DNA of 64,000 nucleotides from Scortum barcoo (Eukaryota; Chordata; Actinopteri; Centrarchiformes; Terapontidae). The position numbers were made by a program, and so were the translations under genes. The stretch is from contig CM041538.1 in the NCBI GenBank assembly GCA_023238725.1, positions 11,158,880 to 11,222,879 of the forward strand, given 5' to 3'. The first letter of the stretch is position 1, and every line of letters starts with the position of its first letter. The notes beneath the pieces are model-generated. The model ran no database searches, had not been told where the DNA came from, and saw only the letters and a list, made by a program, of their open reading frames with translations. This document shows, in pieces, positions 26,471-38,801 of the stretch.

Positions 26471-26521
26471 AGGTGAAATTTAGCATGTGAAAGCACTGCT
26501 TTCACATGCTAAATTTTACCT
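26471..26521. repeat. Near-perfect palindrome 2 (51 nt)
   Basis: Arms 26471-26495 and 26497-26521 are inverted repeats with 24 of 25 positions paired (the exception could be a G-U pair in RNA) and a one-base loop at 26496. It begins 13 nt after palindrome 1, across a GC-richer spacer (acgaggcgagcga). No ORF covers it. Confidence 0.9.
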
Positions 26522-29500
26522 AAATGACAAAAAAGCATTTCTCAAACCGTGTTCTACAAAATCTGTGTGAGATCAAAACTACACATATTTGATGAATATG
26601 AGAAATCCAAACAGAGGATGGATCTGTTTTCTCCTTCCTCTGTCTGTTTGCACTGGTGGGGATATCACGGAGGGAGCTGGGGAGGTGGGGGGCTGTGTCT
26701 GCTGTTTTGTCTACAGTACCATTTTTTTAACCAGTTACTTCCACACCACTTCTTTCATTATGCTGATCTGTGAAGTGGAACGTAACGCTAGCGGAGTTGA
26801 GAGGTCAGGGGCTCCCGCTGCCTAGATACATACAGTCTAATATTAGAACATTTCCTTGATTTGTTCGCAGCATCTCTGCTGACTCCCAAGCACATGGCAA
26901 CAGGCTGGCCAATAGGATTTCAGGAGACCACTAAGCCCCTCTCTCTGTATAGCAACAGTGGCATCCTTCCCTTATTTATTTATATAGGAGTTTTTTTCCC
27001 CCACCGACTCATTCTCATGCCTCTGTCCCCCCACTGTGCAGCCACACTGTGCTCTCAAACTGTGAAAAAGAGTTACGGTGTATAGAGATGTGCTGCTTTT
27101 ACTCATGCCTCTCCTTTACCTGCATAAGCTCTAAAACCTACATGATTTTTAGATTTTTTTTCATACTTATTTTTATTTTCATAGGGTTTTTTTCACCGCA
27201 ACACACAGATGAGTGGAGTTTTTTTTCCTGTGCTTTGCATGTAAAGTAAATACAAAGTGGGAAATGTTCTGGAAAAGCTTGATTTTTTTAAAGACAAGAT
27301 GTATCGATGGAGTGGTGAGGAAACATCCAGAGGAATGGCATCGTGGGAAAATGTGGCACTCAGAGGGGACGGACAACAACCAAGTGGAGAGGATCTTCGA
27401 AAGATGGAGGGTGCAGGAGGAGAGACAGTACGGGATAGGAGGGGGGGGCGGCGGGGGTGGAGGGACACAGGATGGCGTGAGGACCGAGGCCTGTGGTTGG
27501 TTTGATCTGAGCCACGTGTGCGTCCGGCCAAGTCTCTTTGCCGCTTCATGGATGTCGATGAAACGCTGGCTTCCCCTGCCGCCCGCTTCCTTCTGTCTCG
27601 GCCCAGGTAAGTGCGTACTGTCCGGTCCTGATGAGGTCCTGAGTTTCCTGATGATGTTTCATTTTTTCAGGCTGTTATCTATGCCAGAAGTTGCCATTTT
27701 GAAAGTTTTTGCATGTTCAGACTTCATGTCTTCGTCATTCCAAGCTTAGGTACGGGACGATGTAAAGCTTAAAGGCGTTGGGGGAAATATGGCGTACATC
27801 AGCCGTCCCGTTTTTTGGGAAGCGACAGCGACTGATAACAGACGACAACCGAATATTTCTCCAAAACCAAAATACGTAGAGGACAGTCATCGTTGGCAAA
27901 ATAAATACCTTCAGCATTATCTGTTTGATAGAGAATTGACAACTGACGACTCACAATTGCAATTACGCTACCATAAAATACAATACGTTATAAGATGTTT
28001 ATGACCCCAACTTTGCTTTTCACCAGTGCTTTTTCTTTTGGATTCACCAATCTAATAATTATTCACGAGCTAGGTAAACACCATTTATTTACTTTGTTTT
28101 GACTGATGATGAAAACACAACCTAGTTTGGGACAGCACATTTGGACTTAAAAACATTAACAGCAACATATAAGTGATAACTGATACTATTATTATTGACT
28201 TATGCTGAGAAATAAGCATATGATAAAGTTTTTTTTTTTTAGGAGACAATTATTGAAACATGAGAAAATCAGCTCAAGTGATAAAGATCGCAGGATGTCA
28301 TTCGAAATTGCGTATCTTGCAACAGGAACTAGACAAAATGTACCATGAACATCAAGCCATGGAGACTTCGTGGCTGCGTACAAACTGAAGTACTTTGATG
28401 CTGACGCCATTTCCAAAGCTTCGACTTTTGATCTGCAACGTTGCATCAGGGAGCAAATTTATAAACTCCCATTTATATAACAGACCACATCTGTCTATTA
28501 AGACAATACAGATAAAGTAAACTTGACCTATAAACTTATAATCAGTATTTCTTACTCTTTTCGAAACCTCCAACGCTTCAGATCATTGCTGCAAAGTATT
28601 AGTTGCCCAGATTTAGAAACAGATAATTACATTTTAGTGAAGTTAAATGAGGTTTTCAATTGTAGTTTCAAATTACAGCAAATGCGACCTCTCATTTTTC
28701 TGTTAAACCTTATCCACTGTAATAGGATTCGATTAATCATGTTAAAAAAAATTCATTCATTAAGATAAATTTTGATCGAAATGGGGTTACGGTCATTTTC
28801 CTCTTGTAGAGCCGCTTGATGATATCTCGTCTCACATCCCTTCAATAAGATATCATACTGTGGAGGGTATAGGAAGTAAACTGCTGACTAATTCCAGATG
28901 CTTTGGAGAGGAAGGGGATTTAACCACAGCCCCCCTGAATTCTATACCATATAATGGGTTTCATGATATATCACTGTAAAGCCATGACATAAAAATAGTT
29001 GATGCAAAAAGACAAAATCCCATGTAATCTGGGAAATCCCAAACAGCAATATCGTGGGTAGAAACAAGTATGTTTGGGGAAAAATATGTTTTAGGTACGT
29101 TTCTCATAAATACAGGACTCTATATGAGAGAATTTATTTTACAAATTTGCTTAAATACGTTTCCACTTATTCTGTTTGATCTGATCTTTTTTGTTGCGTA
29201 GATATTTCATTACGAAATTCACCTTATTTTCTTAATTCTTTCTGAGACTTGTTGTAGCAGAGGTTTTCTTCTGATATTTTCTGTGTTTTATTTAGAATTT
29301 GGAAAAAGCTAGAAAAGACATCAAGAGTTTGGATTGTGCTTTACATGACCGGTCTCTGCATACAGCTTGATCTGCAATTAACATGCTTCTCTTGATCACA
29401 ATATACATGCAGAGTGGGTGATGTGGTGGTGTTGTAATTTTACTTACTAATCGAAGGAAATAAAAATCTGATGGTTGACGCATTTTTATTGTATCACAAT

Positions 29501-29903
29501 AAATATCTCATAATTTCACCCCACCCAAGGGATCATTACAATTAATATCTATCTATATATCTTTCTATATCTTATTCTAACACCAATCAGAAAACCACAC
29601 ATTGAACTTTTTCAACACTGAATATGTCAGCAACAGCACTGATTGAATTTAAACATTTTTGCCCCTACAAGTGTTTTGATGAATGAATTTAAAAAAATGA
29701 AACTGGGTATCAATCCACTAGGCAGGAAGTCTGTAACACAAAAGGTAATGAATAAGGGTTTACTGCCATTATATTATGCCATTATATGGCCAGATATGTA
29801 TGTGAAAAAACAAACAAAAAAACAAACAAAAAAAACCCAGAAAAGGATTATTTTCCCCATTCTCTGCTGCTGATTCCTGAAATTTGTGGGGTTTTTGTTT
29901 TAG
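26522..29903. other. Upstream region of the p85-like gene with a possible first exon
   Basis: About 27410-27620 is GC-rich and ends in a good donor (CCCAG then gtaagt at 27607). An ATG at 27549 opens MDVDETLASPAARFLLSRPR up to that donor, so this may be a first exon, coding or not. Its phase (two bases left over) does not give a sensible join to the segment at 29904, so I do not link them. The rest (27620-29900) is AT-rich with no supported gene. Confidence 0.35.
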
Positions 29904-30643
29904 GCTCTCTCATATGATGTGCGGACCATTAAGGAAGAAATCAAACAGCTTCAGTCTGTCACTCTCCAGTTGGTTTACAGCCCAATAACTATTGTCAAGG
30001 TGTGAATGAGACAGGCACTCAGCTGCCCGATAACCAACTCTCAGCTATGAAGCCCTTTAAGCAAATGACTGTGACGCAAAACAGCGCCCGACTATAGAGG
30101 AAGTATATAAAAGTAAAGACACTGGATCTACTGGCAATGTCATTCGCTGTGCTTTGTGATGAGGTTAAACAGGGGGTTCAGACTGAGGAACATGCTCTAC
30201 CTCCACAACACGGGGCAACCTTGAACGCTGCACCGTCACCCTCTCTATCCTCAGCCATGAGTGTAACCGTAAACTGATAGTATGTGATCAACAGCACCGT
30301 GGCACCACCATCCTGCTGCTTCACTGCCTCAGTAAAACCTAGCTGGACTATTCAGTCTGTGTCGTGAAAATGTCAGAAGAGGGTTTCCAGCTCAGAGCGT
30401 TCGACAGCAAACACTGCGCAGAGGACAAGGAGTTCCAGCCAGCTGATTCCCCAATGTCATCACTAGCATCCCTCCATCTCAGGGACGAGGCCGTGGTCGT
30501 CAACGTGAGCGCCAACCATATGGTGGATAATCCTGAGCCCCATTTTGTATTTACTGGGATGATGTCATTACCGCTCAACCAATCACAACAGCAGACAGAC
30601 ATATCCATGGCTACTCAGCCTGAGCCTTCACCAGCAGTTCAAG
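29904..30643 (+). other. Unrecognised exon-like segments, possible 5' exons of the p85-like gene
   Basis: An acceptor (tgttttag) precedes 29904-30000, which reads ALSYDVRTIKEEIKQLQSV and continues to a GTGTGA donor. A second block, about 30220-30643, reads in one frame LERCTVTLSILSHEC and KLIVCDQQHRGTTILLLHC, meets TAG near 30340, then continues in the same frame through LDYSVCVVKMSEEGFQLRAF and further to a GTAAGA donor at 30644. From ATG 30370 the block leaves phase 1, exactly what the next exon at 32935 needs. I do not recognise the family. The start MSEEGFQLRA faintly recalls the first residues of p85, but what follows does not look like an SH3 domain. It could be a real divergent N-terminus, a decayed exon or chance. 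Confidence 0.35.
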
Positions 30644-31183
30644 GTAAGATTGAAGGAGCTATACTAAACATTTTTAAGCATCACTTATATTGTGATCATA
30701 ATAATAATTGTGATGCATGAAAACAATATACTTAAGAGATGAGAAAATGATGATCATCATGACAGAAGATATTGGCTTGTTGGTGCCTTCTCTTCTTTTT
30801 TTTGCGCAACAGAACAAAAGATTTCCAAACCAAACCACTGATGCATTCAATGAGCTTTTAGAAAATGTTCAGACCTTCCTGCATGTACGGAAATATATCT
30901 CATGCCAATTTCTTCAACGTGTCATCTATATTAATAACTCCACTGGGTAACAGTAACATTTACAGCAATGTTTTAGTAGTCATAGATGGTAATCTTACAT
31001 TTACAACAGAGTAACTAAGTGAAGTTATTTCAGTCATCCAGGGTTCAGGGATTGACAGCCAAATTCACTTTTAGCATTGAATATCAGCTGACTGGGATTT
31101 GGAGCCATTCCAAGACCTGGATGGGCGTGAAACATTAAATTGAACATTGAACATTAAATGAACGGGTATTAAAAAAAATAAGA

Positions 31184-31227
31184 TTATTATATTATATATA
31201 TTATATTATATTATATTATATTATATA
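31184..31227. repeat. AT-rich tandem repeat (TTATA)n
   Basis: Short tandem array of an ATTAT/TTATA unit with slight irregularities in an intron-like region of the p85-like gene. Confidence 0.8.
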
Positions 31228-32934
31228 AAAACTAATGTAGACTTGTGGCAAATTGAGTAATCTTTATCTTTTCAAAGTTATAAATAATTAAAAAAATACT
31301 GCGTCATATCAAAACAGCCAGTTGATGCAAAATAAGATTTTTTTTTTTTTTAACCCAGATGAGTTTCAGCTGTTTGAATCACTTTACTATGTGATTTTGG
31401 TTCGTTTGTTAGCTTTGAATAAATTAACTCAATATGAGGCAGTATTTTGTAATTCTTTATAACTTTCTCAATTTGCCACAGGTCTGATTGTAAATGTATA
31501 TACTCCCGTATGCTTCTTTTATAGAAACAAAATGGATCTGTCTATTAAGAACACAATAAAGTAAATTACACTTAACAAGTTTTTTTTAAGAGTTTTAAAA
31601 CTGATGGTTTAAATCAATGCTATTAGAAGTATCTGTCCATATCTAGAGCAAGAAAACTACACTACATTTTTCTTGCTGGCATCGTTGCACTTGACTTCTT
31701 AGAAATAGTCAAAACATTAACTAACTAGCTATAACATAACCCAACAATAGACTATAATTAATTAAAATTATCTAGGGTACTCCCATGCAGCAACTGACAA
31801 TTGTTTTTAATCATTGTTTAATCTGCCAATTACTATCTTGACACTATTTAATCATCAACTATCAAAAAATAGTGAAATATAGCCATCACAAGCTTGACAT
31901 CTGAACTGAACGTTGTGTATGACCAACAGTCCAAAATCAAAACATTATTCAGTTTACTATTATTACCAAAGAAAAGCAGCTGCAACTGCTGGGGCTAAAG
32001 CTAGAAAATGTTGCTTTAACAGTTGCAAAAAACAATTTATCACATATTGAAATAGTTTTCTGTTGACTGATCGACTAATATTAGCACTGTGAAACAAGGA
32101 TTTCTCAAACTACAAGGGAAATGGTAGCAGCTGGGATTATATGGTTTCGGAGGCTTAGCGAGCTGAATGATTTGAAGAGATTCAAGATTTATTAGATGCT
32201 TTTATTAGGTCTTTATAATCAGGCAAGTTCTGACAGAGCTTCACTGTGTGCGTGCCCTGGGTTAATGAGTTTACGCCCTTTCTAATTTTACAACGGCATA
32301 CGTACGATTCCTCCAACATACAGCTCTGTCTGCAGTAGCGATTTAATGCATCTCCAGGCATGCCATCACAAGTGCTGAAGGGATGATTTACATCAACTAA
32401 CAGCAGGCCTCTCACTACACACACACAGCCACATACTGGTAAACACAAACAGTTCACACATACACTCTCCATGTAATACTTTCGGGTAATGCCTGAAAGA
32501 CAGCCTCTCACCTTTCCCTGCTTCCCTAATTCCAAATTAACACACACAGGGACAATAAACACACACAGTGGCACATCAGCTCCAGTCCAGGCCAACATGG
32601 CATCTCGCTGCAGACAGCTGTTGTTTGTTAGGCGAGGCAAGGCAAGGCAAGGTTGAGCTCTAAGCAGCGCTGGTCTGGCTGACTGTGCCTGAGCGTTGAG
32701 GAGTGCCCGTTCTGGTATTTTAGGCAGTCAGACAGTGTCACCTGTCAGCAGACTAGTCTGGACAGAGTCTCCCACATGGTGCAAGACTAAGCAACACAGC
32801 GATATCTCCCTCTGGAGTCCTTGTCAGTAGGCCAGCAGTGTGTGCTGAACAGCCACAAAGTGCAGATAGCCACATACAGACTGGCCTCAGCTGACATCAG
32901 GAGTAACAGGGTTGTTGTACGGTTGATGTTGCAG

Positions 32935-35900
32935 AGTTTCTGGAGCCTGAGATGGGCCAAAACAACAGCGAGGCTCAGTCTCACACCCTGACAGCGGTCC
33001 TGCAGGACCTTTCCTCCCCTGTGGATCAGGATGATGCGTTTCCCGCTTTAACAACCAGCATTGCCAAGGACGAAGGTACTGTCCAGTCTCTTTGTTCTGC
33101 TTGTTAGGAGGGTACCAGATCTTTTGTAGCATATCTAATTACTTTTGCTACAAAATATGGGAAATATACAACATATGCTCTAAAGTAACCCTTATCACAT
33201 GTTTTAGCACAAACTACTGTAGTTTTATTCCAAGTAATATATATGTAAGCATGATGCAGGGTTAGGGAGCCCTGATATCGCCAACAATCCAGACTGTGCA
33301 GAACTACTGAATATATATTATTAATGTTATTATTATTTGATGCACAATTTAACATCTGTATTCTGTATTTTTGTATTTCTAATTCTGATTTGGTGGGTGA
33401 AGTACTATTTTGCAAAATTAAAAGTAACAACTTTACATTGTAAAAATACTGTTACTATTAAAAGTCCTGCACTCCAAGTCCCACAGAATACTCAGTACAA
33501 AAGTATCAGCTTCAAAGAAATATCATAACCTGGATGACTGAGAATGTTCACAGACCTATCAGCTTCAAAATACACTTACACTTTTACACTTATACAAAAG
33601 TAAAAGTACTTATTATGCACAATTGCCCATTTCTGTCTGATATGGATTATATTAATGTGTAAGCATCACTAATATTTCAGATGTTAAAGGTGGGGCTAAT
33701 TTCAACTACGTCGTATATTGCTGGATATCTTAATCCATAATAATTTATAATGCATTAATTGATTTATAATTTGTATGAATAATCTGAATTTGCAAAGTAA
33801 CTTAAATCAAATAGATGTGGCGCAAAAAAAGTATCTCAAAAGTGTACTTAAGTCGAGTGCATACGTACATTGTTGCATTTGCAATATGTATTTGTAACCA
33901 AGCCTTTGTGGTCAGAACCCAAGAACATAACCAAAGCGATGGCAGCATGTGACTCCAGTTCTGATGACGACCATCTGTCTGATGCAGAGTGGTACTGGGG
34001 AAATATCTCAAGGTATTCAGTATTTTCATATCATGTATCACCTGCTAAGTCACTACAGAAAATTTCTGTATTTCATTTCTCTGTCATGCAAACTCCTAGT
34101 AATGGCCATACTTAGGACATATGATAGTTAGTCAGTTTCTATGTTGTTTTCCTATAACTCTCATATGAACTTTTTGAAATCTTTATGTCCTTTGTGGTTG
34201 TCCAGAGAGGAAGTAAATGAGATGATGAGAAACACTCCTGATGGCACATTCCTGGTCCGAGATGCTTCTAGTAAGGTTAAAGGGGAATACACTCTCACAC
34301 TAAGGTAACTACTTTTTAAGTCTTATGTGATGTGTACACAGCTGATGCAAAAATAACATCCATCCAATCCAACTATATACACTGTTTTCAAGTGTTCAAC
34401 ACAGGGTTACATGTACAACTGGTTATGGCTAGCTTAAGACTATGTGCCTTGGAACTGCTAATATTTTAATAATTATCAGTACTCCGTTTCTCATAAGAAG
34501 TCTATGTTTACCCAGATCAGATACATATAGTTAAAGGTCATTAAAGATTTCCTGGTTTCAAAGTCTAACTTTAGTTTCCTGGTTTCAAAGTTTAAATTTA
34601 GTTTGACCGGTTTTAAAATGTAACTTTATACATTTCATGGTTTCTGTCTAATTTTAGTTAAATCAGGACAGACTGAGTTTCAGATATAAAGCTTTGTTGA
34701 TTAGAGGTTGGCGGAGACTCCAGCCTTCAGCAACATAACACCCTGTCTACACAAGATGCGTTTCAGTCGTGTTTTTCCAGTCATCAGTCTCACTTCTCTC
34801 TGAAAGACCAGACGTGCTCCAACTTTAATCATACCGTCTGCACTGTCTGCCTTACACTTCAGTAGGTGTAGTGTATTTGGCTGTGAGAAAAAAAATCTTC
34901 CTTTCTTGAGGGTACACCAGTACTGGGCCTGAACAGCATGAGTGTAGACAGTCACAGACGACTAAAGCATGTGATTAATGTAGAAAAGATGCTAATCTGG
35001 ATAGTGAGATGACACGGTGTTGCTTGGATGTTTGCATCCAGGTAGACGTCTGTGCAGGACTGCAGTCGGGTGTTAAAGACAATGCATTTACATCAGTGGT
35101 GAAGCCCAATAAGAAACGCCTCTCATGTTTCCATAACTGAAATTTATCACACACTGCTCCCACAAGTGTGATGCTGACCGGCTGCTGGAGTAAATATATC
35201 TCACACCAGGAACACTTGTGCTAGAGTTATGCAAGGTCCGTCAAATTTTTTGGATTGCATACCAGACACGTGAAATGTCCACTTGACAAAATGTTGCACT
35301 TGAAAGAAACTACAATACTTGCTCAGCGCCATTCTTTTGTGTTTTCAGAGAGAGAGAAAAGGGATTTCTTACTTCTTCTTGCCGTTTGATGCGATTGATG
35401 GGTGGTTATGAGGCACAATAGAGCTAAGAGCTGAATACAATGACAAAGAGGTCTAAAAATTCACACAATAGTCCTTTAAAACATCCATCCATCCATCCAT
35501 CAAAAGACTTTAACTGAAGCTTTGCTTTTTATGGGAGTATTGTCAGCTTTTGCGCAACAGTTATGTGTTGCCTTTTGCAGAAAAGATGGCTCCAACAGAC
35601 TGATAAAGATCTTCCACAGTGGTGGAAAGTATGGCTTTTCTGAGCCACTCGCCTTTCCCTCTATGGTGGACCTGATCCAATATTACCAGAACAGATCTCT
35701 GGCCCAGTACAACTCCAAACTAGACACACGGCTGCTCTACCCCATATCCAGATACCAGCAGGTGGGTCTGTGAGGCTTCAAGCTGTGAATATACACAGTC
35801 CTGTATTACAACAGTTATTCTGCACTGTGGTGACTTTTACTTTGATTTTTTGGGCTCTGTCAGAACTAGCAAAAAAACAAAACAAGCAAAGAACAAGGAA

Positions 35901-38570
35901 GCAGTTTCTTTAAATTTGGATTTTTTTTATTACATTTTTAATGTCTAGTCCTACACTTTCTGTAATGTTTGGACTAAATGCATTACAGGGGCTTTAAAAA
36001 TTATATTTCCTGAATTTCTGTTACATTTTACCTGGATAGCAGCAGGTTGTCATGGAAGTTGACATTGATGCAGTTGGAGAACAGCTGAGGATATTTCAAG
36101 ATCAATACAAAGAAAAGAGCAAAGAGTATGATCGTCTGTATGAGAAGTTTAACCAAACCTCCCAGGTACTAATACTTAATCATTCAGCTTCATTTTCATA
36201 AATACATCTGTGATTTTACTGGTTAAAAGCAATATCTTGTAAGTAAATGTGTTAATTCTGAGTATAAGGCCCTTAATGTAGAACAAAAAATTTCTTTCCT
36301 TTTCGCTCCAGGAACTGCAGAGCAAGCGGACAGCCATCGAGGCTTTTAGTGAAATAATTCGCATCTTTGAGGAGGAGTGTGAAACACAGGAACGTTACAG
36401 CAAGGAATACATCGATATGTTCCTCACATTAGATGGCAATACAGAGACGGACAAGTAAGGTTTTGTTTTTGCTTTTTTAAACAATTTTGCTAGAATTGTT
36501 TACTGAAGTTGTTCCTCCTCCTTCTACCTATTCTCAGGATTCAAAGCAATTCAGATGAGCTGCAGTCGAGGGTGGAGGAGATCCACAGCAGCAAGAAGAA
36601 GTTAGAGGAGGAACTGAGGAGGAAGGCCCTGGCTCACATGGAGGTCGACAAGAAAATGAGCAGCCTGAAACCCGACCTTGTGCAGCTCAGGAAGATCAGA
36701 GATCAATACCTGCTGTAAGTTCAACCCTTCAGCACCTCATGCTCTACATTTTATACTTCACTGGCCTCTGAGTTAATTTTGGGTCCCGAAGTTTTCAAAA
36801 GAGTGGAGTACAGATAAAAATGGATTAAAAATACTTAGGATATCTCAAACATAGTCATTTTTATTGAAATATATATCAAGTATGTGAAAAGGGAAAAAAG
36901 GGGAGAAGACTTGTTCCATAACATGTTCTGCAGAGCATTAAGTGGTAGCAACTGTATCTAGCAGGTATATTAGTCTTAGATTTAGCTGCAGATTAGGTGA
37001 CTCCATATGCAAATCAGATGTGTTAACCTGACTCTGGTAAATCAGCTAACAAGCTGACATGAGATAAATCCATCTGAGCTATGACTAATAAAATGTTTAG
37101 TTCAAAACAGTCTGTCACATACCAAAGACACAGCTGAGTTGTAAACATAGAAGCTATCAGCTGTTCTCTATGTTGCCACAGCTGCAAATCTCCAGTGTCC
37201 TCAGTATGCCGTTTTATCATGAGCCTGATGGGAAGACTCTTTCTAGCTGACTCTCACTCTTTTGTGTCTGTTAGTAAATTCAAATAAGCAGAAATGGCTG
37301 ACTCAAATGCTGTTACTTAACGACAAATAAAGATTCATAGACTGACATCATGCTGACATCATTATTACTTATTATATTACTTATTATTGCAATCTACCTT
37401 TCTTCAGAGGGTGCGTGCACACATGCCTCGTGGTTGCTGCATATTAAAACATTTCAACACACATTGACATTAATTTAGAGAGGTTGTTCTATTTTGTGCT
37501 GATATAACGAAAGATAAGAACGGACACTTCACAGTGTTTTATCCATATTTCAGCTGGCTCACCCAGCAAGGCACCACACAGAGCCAGATTAACGACTGGC
37601 TAGGTATCAGGAATGAAGAAGAAGAGTGAGTATTCTTATTTATCCAGATCAACTGAGCTGTTTTTTTTTTTTTTTGAAAAGAAAAATGCAGAAGGTTCAT
37701 GGCCATCTTTCGCTATTGCTATTTGTTTTAAGTTACTTCATATAATCTGACACTTACTAGAATCTGAAACATGCTTCTGCTACGTGTGTGCAGGTCTTAC
37801 ATGCACAGACACAGAGCATGGTTGTGAAGGCTGAAGACAAATAAACCTTATGTTCTGTTATTTCAAAATTAAATGGAACAATTACATTAAAACACAAGCT
37901 ACATGTTTTCTTACAAGCTGACCTTGGTCACAGTGCTTTAATCAGGCCCACTGGGTCAGTTCGGTTTTCGGGAATTGTATTTCCTTTCTCATCTAACCTA
38001 ACCACCTCCCCATCACCCTTTAGCCCGTACACCCTGTCTGACGACACCCATCAGGAGGAGAGGAGCTGGTACGTTGGCTGTATGAGACGAAAAGAGGCGG
38101 AGGAGCTGCTGAGGGGGAAGAGGGACGGGACTTTCCTTATAAGAGAGAGTCAGACACAGAGAGGCTCTTTTGCCTGCTCTGTTGTGTGAGTATCACCAGA
38201 TGTGCAACTTTTTGGCATTTAAGAGAACATATTGCCTACTTGATCACACATTTTTACCAAAAGTGGGTGCAGTTAAAATTAAACTCCTAACCTTGACTGT
38301 CCCAAGAAAAACACCAATATTTTTATTCTATGCTTTGTTAAAAATGTTAATAGAAAGTGATAAGACTTCCTCTCCTGCAGTGTGGATGGGGATGTAAAGC
38401 ACTGTGTGATCTACAGGACGTCCACTGGGTACGGCTTTGCTGAGCCCTACAACCTGTACTCGTCGCTGAGAGAGCTGGTCCTCCACTACCGACACACATC
38501 CCTGATCCAACACAACCAGCAGCTGAATGTAACCCTGGCCTGGCCTGCTCTCAGCCAGCAGCCCAGCTGA
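32935..38570 (+). CDS. pik3r2: PI3-kinase regulatory subunit, p85/p55 type (pik3r2-like)
   Basis: Class IA PI3K adaptor: the SH2 domains bind phospho-YxxM motifs and the inter-SH2 coiled coil holds and inhibits p110. Exons: 32935-33075, 33916-34012, 34206-34304, 35581-35761, 36040-36165, 36312-36454, 36538-36714, 37554-37625, 38024-38185, 38381-38570 (TGA), all phase-consistent. The nSH2 starts at DAEWYWGNISREEVNEM with GTFLVRDAS (phosphate-binding Arg). The iSH2 runs from AVGEQLRIFQDQYKEKSKEY to SLKPDLVQLRKIRDQYL. The cSH2 starts at SWYVGCMRRKEAEELL with GTFLIRES and ends HNQQLNVTLAWP. With the possible upstream exon from ATG 30370 the total is 553 residues, close to p55 length. The first in-frame ATG inside the listed exons is 32952. 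No SH3 or RhoGAP/BH exon was found upstream in the window, unlike full p85. Family call firm; paralog (pik3r2 rather than pik3r3) is inferred from the ifi30 and pde4 neighbours. Confidence 0.9.
34548..34657 (+). repeat. Degenerate tandem repeat of about 27 nt
   Basis: About four diverging copies of a unit like tttcctggtttcaaagt...aacttta in the intron between the first two nSH2 exons. The first two copies are the most alike. Confidence 0.65.
35482..35501. repeat. (CATC)n microsatellite
   Basis: About four to five CATC units in the intron before the exon at 35581. Confidence 0.8.
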
Positions 38571-38795
38571 GACACACCAGCACCCCACCCTGATGGCACT
38601 TTCCCAAAGCTTCACTGTATTAGCACTGATGACGCAAACCAATATGGACACTGTTACCAGGCTCTAACAGTTAGTGTTGTCACAGCACAAGAATTTCCTC
38701 AAACAGCCTCAGAGCTCAGATTTGGATATTCAAAATGCACTAGTAAGATGTCACAGCAAACAAAAAGTTTAGTTAATTGACAGCTTTGTTAGTTA

Positions 38796-38801
38796 AATAA
38801 A
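38796..38801 (+). terminator. pik3r2: Candidate polyadenylation signal of the p85-like gene
   Basis: AATAAA about 225 nt after the stop codon of the p85-like gene. Other AT-rich hexamers follow, so the site actually used may differ. Confidence 0.5.

Noticed and set aside
26471..26521. Interpretation of palindrome 2 as a microRNA precursor
   Set aside because: The loop is a single base and the stem almost perfect; animal miRNA precursors have larger loops and bulges. Kept only as an unexplained palindrome.
30370..30643. N-terminal SH3 domain of p85
   Set aside because: MSEEGFQLRA resembles the p85 start, but the following residues lack the ALYDY, SH3-core Trp and PxxY positions. Not called.
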